Assembly (NCBI GenBank): GCA_016871685.1
Contig: VHCM01000004.1
Coordinates: 1-50,605, forward strand
Source: Verrucomicrobiota bacterium
Lineage (GTDB): Bacteria > Verrucomicrobiota > Verrucomicrobiia > Verrucomicrobiales > Akkermansiaceae
Direction of reading: 5' to 3'
Length of the DNA stretch: 50,605 bases
Shown: piece by piece, positions 10,133-18,754 of the stretch
Position numbering within the stretch: position 1 is the first letter of the stretch
Layout of the letters: each line of letters begins with the position of its first letter
Translations under genes and position numbers: made by a program
The notes under the pieces: model-generated
Told to the model about the DNA's origin: nothing
Seen by the model: the letters and a program-made list of their open reading frames with translations, nothing else
Database searches by the model: none

Positions 10133-10812
10133 AGGTCTGCGTGCTGTTGAGCGGCGGGATGGATTCAGTGACCGCGCTTTACGACGCGCGGATGTCGCAC
10201 GAGGTGGCCGCCTGTTTGTCGTTCGATTACGGCGCGAAGCACAACGCGCGCGAGCTGGAGTTCGCGCGACTGCACGCCCGGCGTCATGCGCTCCGCCACG
10301 AGGTGGTCTCGCTGGAGTTCATCAACCGCTTGTTTCAATCCGACCTGCTCCAGTCCGGCGGCGCCGTCCCCGACGGGCACTATGCCGAAGCATCGATGAA
10401 GCGCACCGTGGTGCCGTTCCGCAACGGCATCCTGCTTGCGGTGGCCACCGGGTTTGCCGAGAGCATCGGCGCGGAAGGCGTCGTGATCGCGGCCCATTCC
10501 GGCGACCACGCGATCTACCCGGACTGCCGCGAGCCGTTCATGGAGGCCATGGGCGCGGCGATGACCACCGGCACCTACGCGGGCATCCGGCTGCTGCGGC
10601 CGTTCCTCACCCTGGACAAGGCGGCGATCGCGAGCCGCGGCGCGGCACTCGGCGTGGATTTTTCCGAAACCTGGTCGTGCTACAAGGGCGGAGCGGTGCA
10701 TTGCGGCGTGTGCGGCACTTGCACCGAGCGCCGCGAGGCGTTCCAGTTGGCAGGCATCGCCGACCCGACCGACTATCTCGCCACCCCGCCACTGCCGGGT
10801 CCGCAGCCGTGA
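10129..10812 (+). CDS. queC: 7-cyano-7-deazaguanine synthase
   Basis: Converts 7-carboxy-7-deazaguanine, ammonia and ATP to preQ0. The 227-residue protein opens with the PP-loop SGGMDS (8-13) and carries four zinc-ligand cysteines near the C-terminus: Cys184, Cys192, Cys195 and Cys198 in CYKGGAVHCGVCGTC. The length is normal. The start overlaps the queF stop; queD follows after a 31-base gap. Its substrate would come from QueE, which is not encoded in the window. Confidence 0.96.
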   Translation: MKVCVLLSGGMDSVTALYDARMSHEVAACLSFDYGAKHNARELEFARLHARRHALRHEVVSLEFINRLFQSDLLQSGGAVPDGHYAEASMKRTVVPFRNGILLAVATGFAESIGAEGVVIAAHSGDHAIYPDCREPFMEAMGAAMTTGTYAGIRLLRPFLTLDKAAIASRGAALGVDFSETWSCYKGGAVHCGVCGTCTERREAFQLAGIADPTDYLATPPLPGPQP

Positions 10813-10843
10813 ACGCGAACCGCCACTCTCCCCCGCCCCAACC

Positions 10844-11302
10844 ATGTACCGGATCTGCAAGACCATCGAAATCGAGAGCGGTCACATGCTTTCGAAGCAC
10901 CCCGACAAGTGCCGGTTCCCCCACGGCCACACGCGCAAGGTCGAATTCGTGCTCGAAGCCGCGGAACTCGATGCCAACGACATGGTCTGCGACTTCAAGG
11001 TGATTAAGGAGGCGGTGGGCTCGTGGCTCGACACCTTCGATCATGCGATGTGCATGAACACGGCCGACCCCGCCTACGCCGATTTCAAGGCGCGCTACGG
11101 CGAGCGGGTGATCGGGTTCGACAACCAGGACCCGACGACCGAGCGCATCGCCCGTGTCGTGTTTGATCATGCCGCATCCGCTCTCGAAGCCTACGCCGCA
11201 CGCGGCGACTCGCGCTATCCGCTCGACCCCGGCGTGCGACTCACTCGCGTCCGCGTCTGGGAAACCACCTCGTCCTGGGCGGAGTACGAACCGACTCACT
11301 GA
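10844..11302 (+). CDS. queD: 6-carboxy-5,6,7,8-tetrahydropterin synthase
   Basis: Makes 6-carboxytetrahydropterin from dihydroneopterin triphosphate, the second step of the 7-deazaguanine pathway. In the 152-residue protein the zinc ligands His14 (SGHML) and His27/His29 (PHGH) and the catalytic Cys23 (DKCRFPHGH) are all visible. The C-terminal WETTSSWAEY block is typical of the 6-pyruvoyltetrahydropterin synthase fold. It sits between queC and folE2, whose product supplies its substrate, with only 4 bases before folE2. Confidence 0.94.
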   Translation: MYRICKTIEIESGHMLSKHPDKCRFPHGHTRKVEFVLEAAELDANDMVCDFKVIKEAVGSWLDTFDHAMCMNTADPAYADFKARYGERVIGFDNQDPTTERIARVVFDHAASALEAYAARGDSRYPLDPGVRLTRVRVWETTSSWAEYEPTH

Positions 11303-11306
11303 TTCC

Positions 11307-12122
11307 ATGTCTCCAGACAACCCCGCACTCCCCGACATCCAGTCATCCCCCGATCCGCGCGGCATCGACATCGACCAAGTCGGCGTGTCCGACCTGCGCT
11401 ACCCGATCCGCGTCACCGATCGCGACGGCCGACCGTTCCCGACGGTCGCGCGCATCTCGATGTCGGTGCGGCTGCCGCACCAGTTCAAAGGCACGCACAT
11501 GAGCCGGTTCCTCGAGGTGCTGAGCCGACACGAGGAGGAAGTGACGTCGCGCACCCTGCCCGCGATCCTGCACGACCTGCGCGACCGGCTCGATGCCGCC
11601 GAGGCCCGCATCGAGGTGGCCTTCACGTATTTCGTGACCAAGCACGCACCGGTCAGCGGCGCACCGGCCAAAGTCGGCTGCGACTGCGTCTTCTCCGGCA
11701 CCTCCAATGGCAAAGAGGACGATCTCGTCTTCAGCGTCACCGTGCCGGTGACCACCCTCTGCCCGTGCAGCCGGGAGATCAGCGAATACGGCGCGCACAA
11801 CCAGCGCGGCTACGTCACCATCGAGGTGAGGCCGCGGAAGAAACCCGGCGGTCACGAGTTCATCCTGATCGAGGAACTCATCGAGGTCGCCGAGAAATCC
11901 GGATCCGCGCCGGTGTACGCGCTGCTCAAGCGGACCGATGAGCGCCACGTCACGATGCAGGCCTACGATCATCCGGTGTTCGTCGAGGATGTCGTGCGCA
12001 ACGCCGCCGCGCTATTGCGCGCCGATGCGCGCATCGCGTCGTTCACCGTCCGCGCCGTGAATCACGAGAGCATTCACGACCACAACGCCTTCGCCGTGCT
12101 GTCCGGATCGAACGACGGCTGA
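11307..12122 (+). CDS. folE2: GTP cyclohydrolase FolE2 (type IB)
   Basis: Opens GTP to 7,8-dihydroneopterin triphosphate, shared by folate and queuosine synthesis. The 271-residue protein has the FolE2 signature TLCPCSREISEYGAHNQRG around the metal-binding cysteine, and HQFKGTHMSRF earlier. FolE2 is the metal-flexible alternative to zinc-dependent FolE. The ATG at 11307, 4 bases after queD, gives a start MSPDNPALPD; longer in-frame starts would overlap queD. The position next to queD implies it feeds queuosine synthesis, though it may serve folate as well. Confidence 0.93.
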   Translation: MSPDNPALPDIQSSPDPRGIDIDQVGVSDLRYPIRVTDRDGRPFPTVARISMSVRLPHQFKGTHMSRFLEVLSRHEEEVTSRTLPAILHDLRDRLDAAEARIEVAFTYFVTKHAPVSGAPAKVGCDCVFSGTSNGKEDDLVFSVTVPVTTLCPCSREISEYGAHNQRGYVTIEVRPRKKPGGHEFILIEELIEVAEKSGSAPVYALLKRTDERHVTMQAYDHPVFVEDVVRNAAALLRADARIASFTVRAVNHESIHDHNAFAVLSGSNDG

Positions 12123-12134
12123 GGCAGCGCCGCC

Positions 12135-12734
12135 ATGCCGACGATCATTCCGCCCGCACTGTTGCTGGAGGCCTATCGGCAGGGCGTCTTCCCGATGGCA
12201 GAATCCTGCGGGATTTCCTGGTTCTCGCCGGAACAACGTGGGATCATCCCTCTTGATGATCGGTTCCACATCCCGCGCGGGCTGCGGCGATCCTTGCGCA
12301 AGCCGGCCTTCGAGATCCGCATCGACAGCGCGTTTCGCGACGTGATGCTCGGCTGCGCCGACCGCGAATCGACTTGGATCGACGAAACCATTTTTGCGAG
12401 CTACTGCGAACTGCACCGGCTCGGCCACGCGCATTCAGTGGAGTGCTGGGACGACGACGGACTGCAGGGCGGACTCTACGGCGGCGCGATCGGCGGCGCG
12501 TTTTTCGGGGAAAGCATGTTCTCCCGCAAACCCGACGCCTCGAAGATCGCACTGGTCTTCCTGGTCGAACGACTGCGCCGGTGCGGCTTTGTACTGCTCG
12601 ACACCCAGTGGCTCACGCCCCACCTCGCCCGCTTCGGTGCTTATGAAATCCCGCGTGAGGACTACCTGACCGCACTGCAAGACGCCATCGCCGTCAACGC
12701 CCGTTGGGGTGGGCCCTCGCCATGCAACAACTGA
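12135..12734 (+). CDS. aat: Leucyl/phenylalanyl-tRNA--protein transferase
   Basis: Transfers Leu or Phe from aminoacyl-tRNA to proteins with N-terminal Arg or Lys, marking them for ClpS/ClpAP (N-degron pathway). The 199-residue protein shows the family blocks AYRQGVFPM, WFSPEQRGIIPL, the LYGGAIGGAFFGESMFS stretch, and LDTQWLTPHLARFGA. The start lies 12 bases after folE2, so it may share the que transcript, although no functional link to queuosine is known. Confidence 0.93.
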   Translation: MPTIIPPALLLEAYRQGVFPMAESCGISWFSPEQRGIIPLDDRFHIPRGLRRSLRKPAFEIRIDSAFRDVMLGCADRESTWIDETIFASYCELHRLGHAHSVECWDDDGLQGGLYGGAIGGAFFGESMFSRKPDASKIALVFLVERLRRCGFVLLDTQWLTPHLARFGAYEIPREDYLTALQDAIAVNARWGGPSPCNN

Positions 12735-12879
12735 CCCGCAATCGCGCCTGCGCGGCATTCTTGATCGTCGTCGCGTCGCCTCCGACATCCCGCATCGGCT
12801 GCGACATTCGGCATTGAAGTACCGGACATACGGAGTACAGGGTTCGCAAGGGCCGCGCAGGTCCGCCGCCCCGCTCCTG

Positions 12880-13773
12880 ATGGAACCGATCCGCTACCTC
12901 AACCGCCACAGCGGCCGAATGGAAACCGAACGCGTCTATGGCGAGGGATTTCTCCGTTGGACTTACCATCATCCACTTGGCGCGCTGGCGCTGGCGTCGT
13001 TTATCAAGCGGCCGTTCTTTTCCGTCTGGTACGGCCGACGCATGGACCGCCCGCAATCCGCGCGGAGGATCGCGCCATTCATCACGCGCTACGGCCTCGA
13101 CGTATCGGAATTCGCGGACACCCCTGAGAGCTTCGCCAGTTTCAACGAATTTTTTTTCCGCAAGCTGAGGCCCGAGTGCCGGCCGATCGACACCGATCCG
13201 GAATCGGCGGTGTTTCCCGCGGACGGCAGGCATTTCGGGTTCGCCGATGCGGCGGACATCCGCGGTGTGTTCGTCAAGGGTCAGCGCTTCGATCTTCCCG
13301 CTCTGCTGGGTGACGCCGCATTGGCCTCCCGCTACGCGAAGGGTGCACTGGTGCTGTCGCGTCTCTGCCCGGTCGATTACCATCGGTTTCACTTTCCGGT
13401 GGCCGGGGTGGTTTCCGAGCCACGCACGATTGGCGGTCCACTCTTCTCCGTCTCGCCCATCGCCCTGCGCAAACGACTTTCCTACCTATGGACCAACCGC
13501 CGCGTGATCAGCGCGATCGATGGTGGGGCGTTCGGTACGGTGCTGGTCCTGCAAGTCGGCGCCACCTGCGTGGGCGGCATCCACCAGACGTTCCGGGCGG
13601 GATCGGCGGTCGCCAAGGGCGGCGAGCAAGGGTATTTCTCGTTCGGCGGATCGTCGGTGATCACCCTGTTCGAGCCCGGGCGCGTGGTGCTCGCGGACGA
13701 TCTGCTCGACGCTTCCGCCCGCGGGGTCGAGTTGTTCGCCCGCTTCGGCTCGGTGATGGCGCGCCTTGCGTGA
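12880..13773 (+). CDS. psd: Phosphatidylserine decarboxylase proenzyme
   Basis: Makes phosphatidylethanolamine from phosphatidylserine at the membrane. It is a pyruvoyl enzyme that cuts itself into two chains. The 297-residue proenzyme has the cleavage motif FGGSS, with the scissile Gly257-Ser258 bond, giving a short C-terminal alpha chain. Candidate triad partners are Asp115 (PADG) and a His at 168 or 171 (DYHRFHFP). GGSS instead of the bacterial LGST or plant-type GSST is a variant. The ATG at 12880 is the best start; the open frame upstream covers a gap without recognisable protein. It is followed by the palindromic element at 13789. Confidence 0.9.
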   Translation: MEPIRYLNRHSGRMETERVYGEGFLRWTYHHPLGALALASFIKRPFFSVWYGRRMDRPQSARRIAPFITRYGLDVSEFADTPESFASFNEFFFRKLRPECRPIDTDPESAVFPADGRHFGFADAADIRGVFVKGQRFDLPALLGDAALASRYAKGALVLSRLCPVDYHRFHFPVAGVVSEPRTIGGPLFSVSPIALRKRLSYLWTNRRVISAIDGGAFGTVLVLQVGATCVGGIHQTFRAGSAVAKGGEQGYFSFGGSSVITLFEPGRVVLADDLLDASARGVELFARFGSVMARLA

Positions 13774-13788
13774 CGCGAAGCGAGCGCC

Positions 13789-13991
13789 AGAGCAGTTTGC
13801 GAAAAAGTGTAGCCGGTGGAGCGAGAAGATGTTGCCCAGGGCAAGGCGTTGCGATGAAGTGGATTGACATCCACGACTGAGCAACAACGCAGCCATGGGC
13901 AGCAGATTCCGCTTTTTTTCAAATCCGGCGAAGCCGCACATTTCCCACACTCACACCCAACCACCGGCTACAGATTTGAGCAAAATGCTCT
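13789..13991. mobile_element. MITE-like palindromic element upstream of glnD
   Basis: A 203-base element bounded by imperfect terminal inverted repeats: 13789-13819 and 13961-13991 match at 26 of 31 positions, including an unbroken TAGCCGGTGG. Inside are nested inverted repeats: TTGCCCA with TGGGCAG, GCGTTG with CAACGC, and the perfect hairpin GTGGAT-TGAC-ATCCAC (13859-13874). The right end also folds on itself (GAGCA-AAA-TGCTC). No protein of its own is likely. Terminal repeats with a folded non-coding interior fit a MITE or long REP element. It ends 26 bases before glnD, so it forms that gene's upstream region. Confidence 0.6.
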
Positions 13992-14017
13992 AAGCTGTAC
14001 CATGGCCGCAGCGCCTC

Positions 14018-16789
14018 ATGATTGATCCTCATCCATCCCTGGCCGAGCGGGCCCGGCAGGCGCTCGAGCCATTGCTCGACGCGGGGCTGGATCAAAGCGC
14101 GCGCCTTGCCGTCTGCCGGTCATTCCTTGTGACGGATGAGGCATCGATCCTCGAGCGTCACCGCGGGGGCGCGGGTGGGCTTGAAACCGCGGGGGCCCGC
14201 GCCGCCCTCATGGACACGGTGATCGCCGCGGTGTTCAGGTCGACGGCCCAGGCACGCGGCAAGGAGCAGGACGCAGGCCCGCCGAATGCCGCGTTGGTGG
14301 CGACCGGAGGATTCGGGCGTGGTCTGCTCAGCCCGCGCTCCGACATCGACCTGCTTTTCCTGATGCCGCGCGCGTCGACGAAGCTGCCGCGCAAGCTGCA
14401 GGCGCTCGTACAGGACGTACTCTACCTGCTGTGGGACATGGGCTTCAAGGTCGGCCACGCGTGCCGATCGGCACAGGAGTGCATCGAGGAGGCGCTGGCC
14501 GACCAGGTGAACATGACTTCGCTGATGGACGCGCGCCTGATCGCGGGCGACGAGGGGTTGTTCCGGAAATTCACTGCGGCGTTCCAGCGCGGATGCGTGA
14601 ACCACCGCCACGAGGAGTTCTTTGAGTTGCGTGTGAACGACAACCGCAGACGCCATGAAAGATATTCGCACACCGTGTTCCTGCAGGAACCAAACGTGAA
14701 AGAGGGCTGCGGCGGCATGCGCGACTACCAGAGCATCGAGTGGGTGACGCGGATGAAAACCGGCGACGGCCGACTGCGCGGACTAGTGGCGAAAAAAATC
14801 CTGACCGCGGCGGCCTGCCGCGAGATGGAGGAGGCCTACGACTTCATCCACCGCGTGCGCAATGAATTGCACTACACCACGGGCAAGGCGACCGACCAGC
14901 TCACGCTCCATCTCCAGGGCGTGGTGGCCACCGCCTTCCGCTATCCTCAGCGCGACATCCTCCGCGGCACCGAGGCGTTCATGCGCGACTACTACCGCCA
15001 TACGCGCCACATTTTCCGGCATTCGACGTCGCTCATGGAGGCGTTCGAGCTCGAGCGCCGCGAGCGGGCCGAATCCGGCATCCGCTCGTTCCTGACCTTC
15101 CGGCTGCGCAAGCGCGAGGAGTTCGACGGCTTTGTCGCGCGGGACGGCAGGCTGTTCCCGGCAAGGCAAGACATCTTCAGTGAGGACCCCCACCGGCTGA
15201 TCGGGCTGTTCCGCCACTGCCAGCAAAGGAATCTCGAACTCAGTCCGCAGCTTCGTCGGTTGATCGCGCAGCACTGGGACGACATCGACCGCGGCTTCCG
15301 CGCGTCGCGCGCCAACCGCGAGGTTTTCGAGTCAATCCTCGAACGCAAGGGCGAAGCCGCGCGGATCCTGCGCCTGATGCACCGCATCGGGTTCCTCGGG
15401 CGGTACCTGCCCGAGTTCGGTGCGCTCGACTGCCTCGTGCAGCACGAGTTTTTCCACCGCTACACCGCCGACGAACACACGCTGCGCTGCCTCGACCAAC
15501 TCGACCGGCTGGTTGCGGAGGACGATTCCGCGCACGCGGTCTACCGTCGGCTGTTCCGCGGGATCGCCGACCCGGTGGCGCTCTACCTCGCGGTGATTCT
15601 GCACGACACCGGCCGCGCCGAGAACATGCGTGAACACATCGACGGATCCGCCATGCTTGCGGCGAAGGTGTGCAACCGGCTGCAGATCCGCGGCGCGCGG
15701 CGCTCGCTGGTGATGTTTCTCGTGGACAACCACCTCGCGTTCTGGCGCACGGCGACCACCCGCAATCTCGACGACCCGGAGGTGGTCGCGGGATTCGCTG
15801 CGATCGTCAAGAGCACCGCCAATCTCGACGCGCTGCTGCTCTTCACCTACATCGATTCGTGCGGCACCTCGCCGGACGGATGGAACGGCTGGAAGGAAAG
15901 CCTGATGCTGCAGCTCCACAAGGCGACGCGCATATTTCTCGAAGAGGGACGCGCCGGATACGAGCGAAGCCTGGATGCGGAGCGCCAGACGCTGCGCGAC
16001 CAGGCGCTCGCCTTGGCCAAAACGGACGAGGCATCCGCGGTGGCTGACCACTTCGACCGACTCCCCGCTTCGGCATTCCACTTTCGCGAGGCGCACCAAG
16101 TGCTCGCACAGGTGCGCGCGGTGGCGGGCTTCCTCGAACGCGAGCGGCAGAGCGTCGCAAACGCGTTCGAGATCCGCTGGATCGACCACCCCGGGAAAGG
16201 CTACACCGAGATGAGCGTTGCAACGCGCGACCGGCCGCTGCTGCTCGAAAAACTCTGCTGTGCGCTTGCATCGGAACAGATCAATGTCCTTTCGGCCGAC
16301 CTCTACACGCGCAGCGACGGCATCGTGATGAACGTCTTCCGCGTGTGCACGACCAACTTCGGCGCAGTCGACCAGGCCTCGGCACGCAAGCGGTTTCTGG
16401 ATACTTTCGGCAGGATCCTGCCGGCCGAGAGTTACGAACCCGCAAAGTTCCTCAAGCGTCGGGACCATTTCCTGCGGCCGCGCACGGATACCAGCATCCC
16501 CGTGCCGGTGCGCGCGCAGGTCAGCAATGATCTGCACCCGACCTGCACGACCGTCGAGATCCAGGCGCTCGACCGCATCGGCCTGCTCCACGACCTGTTC
16601 CACACAGTGAACCGGCACGGACTCGACACCGCGCACGCGCGGATCAGCACCGAGAAAGGCGTCGCGATGGACACCCTTTACATCACCACCCGCGACGGCG
16701 GCAAAGTGGGCGACCCGGAGACGCTCGCATCGCTCGAAGAAGACCTTGCCCTGCTCGTCGGCCGCCAGGAAACGCATGATCGATCCTGA
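14018..16789 (+). CDS. glnD: Bifunctional PII uridylyltransferase/uridylyl-removing enzyme
   Basis: Senses glutamine and adds or removes UMP on PII proteins to control nitrogen assimilation. The 923-residue protein has the full domain order: nucleotidyltransferase (ATGGFGRGLLSPRSDIDLL, metal ligands Asp109 and Asp111), linker, an HD phosphohydrolase domain (ILHDTGRAENMREH, His529-Asp530) and two C-terminal ACT domains (from about 733 and about 848). The length is close to that of E. coli GlnD. No glnB, glnK or amtB lies nearby. The ATG at 14018 directly follows the MITE-like element, which may affect its transcription. Confidence 0.95.
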   Translation: MIDPHPSLAERARQALEPLLDAGLDQSARLAVCRSFLVTDEASILERHRGGAGGLETAGARAALMDTVIAAVFRSTAQARGKEQDAGPPNAALVATGGFGRGLLSPRSDIDLLFLMPRASTKLPRKLQALVQDVLYLLWDMGFKVGHACRSAQECIEEALADQVNMTSLMDARLIAGDEGLFRKFTAAFQRGCVNHRHEEFFELRVNDNRRRHERYSHTVFLQEPNVKEGCGGMRDYQSIEWVTRMKTGDGRLRGLVAKKILTAAACREMEEAYDFIHRVRNELHYTTGKATDQLTLHLQGVVATAFRYPQRDILRGTEAFMRDYYRHTRHIFRHSTSLMEAFELERRERAESGIRSFLTFRLRKREEFDGFVARDGRLFPARQDIFSEDPHRLIGLFRHCQQRNLELSPQLRRLIAQHWDDIDRGFRASRANREVFESILERKGEAARILRLMHRIGFLGRYLPEFGALDCLVQHEFFHRYTADEHTLRCLDQLDRLVAEDDSAHAVYRRLFRGIADPVALYLAVILHDTGRAENMREHIDGSAMLAAKVCNRLQIRGARRSLVMFLVDNHLAFWRTATTRNLDDPEVVAGFAAIVKSTANLDALLLFTYIDSCGTSPDGWNGWKESLMLQLHKATRIFLEEGRAGYERSLDAERQTLRDQALALAKTDEASAVADHFDRLPASAFHFREAHQVLAQVRAVAGFLERERQSVANAFEIRWIDHPGKGYTEMSVATRDRPLLLEKLCCALASEQINVLSADLYTRSDGIVMNVFRVCTTNFGAVDQASARKRFLDTFGRILPAESYEPAKFLKRRDHFLRPRTDTSIPVPVRAQVSNDLHPTCTTVEIQALDRIGLLHDLFHTVNRHGLDTAHARISTEKGVAMDTLYITTRDGGKVGDPETLASLEEDLALLVGRQETHDRS

Positions 16790-16825
16790 AAGCCCGAATG
16801 AAGGCACGAAAGGTGCTGTGTCATG

Positions 16826-16868
16826 GGATCTGCTTCGTGTCTACGAGCGTGACAGACCAAGCAGATCC
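16826..16868 (+). terminator. Stem-loop after glnD, possible terminator
   Basis: A 10-bp perfect inverted repeat, GGATCTGCTT (16826-16835) and AAGCAGATCC (16859-16868), encloses a smaller GTCT/AGAC stem. It lies 37 bases past the glnD stop. No T tract follows, so an intrinsic terminator is only one reading. Confidence 0.4.
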
Positions 16869-16968
16869 GCTGCAGCGCATTCGCAGTCATGGTAGGACTG
16901 GTCGGCTTCGACCGGCCGACTCTCACGGCGCAGCCGACGGGTGGGATGTCACGGACGAGCGGACCAGC

Positions 16969-17029
16969 CGCACGACGACGGCCGGAAAGCCGTCTTTGCC
17001 GACTATGGCGGCTTCAAGCCGCCACTCCA
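16969..17029. repeat. REP-like repeat B, copy 2 (61 bp)
   Basis: Nearly identical to 63-123 (two differences). Both hairpins are kept, although the first has one unpaired base here (CGTCTTTG for CGTCGTTG). The two copies are about 17 kb apart and in the same orientation. Confidence 0.75.
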
Positions 17030-17180
17030 CGCGGCGACAAGCCGCTTGTCCTACGAAGCACACCGCGCGAAGTAGACCGCCCCTCCCTACCGTTCTCGAG
17101 CGCGGGGGGAAGATGCCACGGGTGTCAACGGGCTCATCGCGTGGGTTTCAGTCCGGCATGGGATGGGTAGCATCTCCACC

Positions 17181-18032
17181 ATGATGACCATTGACGAAAC
17201 CCTCGCGACCGCGCGCGAATGGCGCCGGGCGGCAAAACACCGGATGATCAGCTCGATCGAACTCTCGTCCGCAAGGGCCGGGTTGGTCGAATCGCCTGAC
17301 CTCGACGACTTCGAAGTGCGCATGCTCGATCTCGTGTCATTGCGCGTCCACCATCGTGACGGCATGTATCATGGCGATGGCACACATGATCTGGGCGCAG
17401 GCATCTCTGCCCTGCGCTGCATTCGCGAATGCCTGCGTGTCGCGCGGGCGGATCTGCGCTACGGATCGATCCTCGATTTTCCCAGCGGTCACGGACGGGT
17501 GATGCGGTTCATGCGCGCCGCATGGCCGGAAGCCTGCCTCACCGCCGGCGAAATCGACGGGGTCGCAGTGGCATTCTGCATCCGCGAATTTGACGCGCTC
17601 GGACTACACTCGGCGGGGCCGGTGGGCGACTTGCGGCCCGGTGCGCGCTACGATCTGATCTGGTGCGGCTCGCTGCTGACCCATGTCGACGAGGCATCGG
17701 CATTCGAATTCCTGCGGTTTTTCCGGGATCACCTCGCCGACGGCGGTCTTTGTCTCTTTACCACCCATGGAGCCGCCGCGGTGGAGCGTCTGCGTGCAGG
17801 CACCGAGGATTACGGATTGTCGGAGGAAGGGGTGGCGAGGGTGATCGACGGATATGACGACGGCGGCTACGGCTACGCCGATTACCCGAAATCAAAATCC
17901 TACGGGATTTCGGCGGCAGGTCATCCGAAAATGGCGGAAATCGCCGGGAGCATCGACGGCTGGGACGAATGTCATTTCATCGCCGACGGTTGGGACCGTT
18001 CGCAAGATGTGCACGCTTGGCAGGCCGGGTGA
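17181..18032 (+). CDS. Class I SAM-dependent methyltransferase
   Basis: A 283-residue protein with a Rossmann methyltransferase core: motif I ILDFPSGHGRVMRFM (atypical, FPSGHG for the usual GxGxG), then LTAGEIDGVAVAF and YDLIWCGSLLTHVDEASA as the post-motif block. The substrate is unknown. Starts at 17163 and 17184 are also possible; 17181 is chosen because the frame before it lies against repeats. It is the first gene after a long gap and is followed by coaC after 89 bases. A small-molecule or sugar methyltransferase is possible, but nothing shows which. Confidence 0.75.
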   Translation: MMTIDETLATAREWRRAAKHRMISSIELSSARAGLVESPDLDDFEVRMLDLVSLRVHHRDGMYHGDGTHDLGAGISALRCIRECLRVARADLRYGSILDFPSGHGRVMRFMRAAWPEACLTAGEIDGVAVAFCIREFDALGLHSAGPVGDLRPGARYDLIWCGSLLTHVDEASAFEFLRFFRDHLADGGLCLFTTHGAAAVERLRAGTEDYGLSEEGVARVIDGYDDGGYGYADYPKSKSYGISAAGHPKMAEIAGSIDGWDECHFIADGWDRSQDVHAWQAG

Positions 18033-18121
18033 TTTCCGGGACCGGCCCGACGGGGCGTTGCGCGCAGGTTGCCGCGGACTCGGGGATTGCTTCGGCTCGG
18101 GGAATTGCCCAGCATTCCTGC

Positions 18122-18655
18122 ATGAACATCGTGCTTGGCATCGGCGGATCGATCGCCGCTTACAGGGCGGCCGACATCGCATCGCAATTGGTGAAGCTCG
18201 GCCACGAGGTGCATGCGGTGATGACGCGCGCTGCCACCGAATTCATCGCGCCGCTGACGTTGCAGACGCTCACGCGTCATCCGGTGATCGTCACGCTTGA
18301 GGACGAGAAGCAATCGTGGAAACCGGGGCACATCGAGCTGGCGGCACGCGCGGACGTCCTGTTGGTCGCGCCCGCCACGGCGAACCTGCTTGCGGAATTC
18401 GCGCACGGGCTTGCATCCGACCCACTCACCTCGGTGTACCTCGCACTTCCGCGCAGCACCCCTGTGTTCATCGCTCCGGCGATGAACGTCAAGATGTGGC
18501 AGCATCCCGCGACGCTGCGCAACATCGCCTGTTTGAAGGAAGACGGCTGCCGGTTCATCGATCCGGAGGAAGGCGCGCTGGCCTGTGGCGACGAGGGCAT
18601 CGGCCGACTGGCGTCAGTCGAGACCATCGTCGGCCGGATCACGTCAGCGGGTTGA
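18122..18655 (+). CDS. coaC: Stand-alone phosphopantothenoylcysteine decarboxylase (CoaC-type flavoprotein)
   Basis: An FMN-dependent decarboxylase of the HFCD family, which makes 4'-phosphopantetheine in coenzyme A synthesis. The 177-residue protein shows the flavin-binding GIGGSIAAYRA start, the conserved HIELAARAD histidine, APATANLLAEFAHGLASD, the PAMNVKMW motif and the substrate-clamp LACGDEGIGRL with its Cys. Most bacteria have a CoaBC fusion of about 400 residues; here the synthetase half is absent and the frame ends after the CoaC domain. A related HFCD enzyme (EpiD-like) cannot be excluded, but the last motif favours CoaC. Confidence 0.82.
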   Translation: MNIVLGIGGSIAAYRAADIASQLVKLGHEVHAVMTRAATEFIAPLTLQTLTRHPVIVTLEDEKQSWKPGHIELAARADVLLVAPATANLLAEFAHGLASDPLTSVYLALPRSTPVFIAPAMNVKMWQHPATLRNIACLKEDGCRFIDPEEGALACGDEGIGRLASVETIVGRITSAG

Positions 18656-18754
18656 GCCCGCAGGTCGGAACCGCCCCGCCTGTGGTTCATCAGCCCCGGG
18701 ATCCGACCGTATCTCCTTGCCAGCTTCGATGCGCGTGAGCTTACTGAAGCGGAT

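Larger units (their letters stand above)
16790..17180. other. Gene-free gap with hairpins and a REP-like repeat
   Basis: A 391-base stretch between glnD and the methyltransferase gene with no convincing coding frame. It holds the long inverted repeat at 16826-16868, a small hairpin near 16899-16920, repeat B at 16969-17029, and another short hairpin (GCGGC-GACAA-GCCGC) near 17031-17045. No tRNA or known riboswitch was recognised. The methyltransferase start has no clear Shine-Dalgarno sequence. Confidence 0.6.

Noticed and set aside
15332-16807. A 491-codon minus-strand frame opposite glnD
   Set aside because: Antisense shadow of glnD, which has an intact domain set; the translation has no domain.
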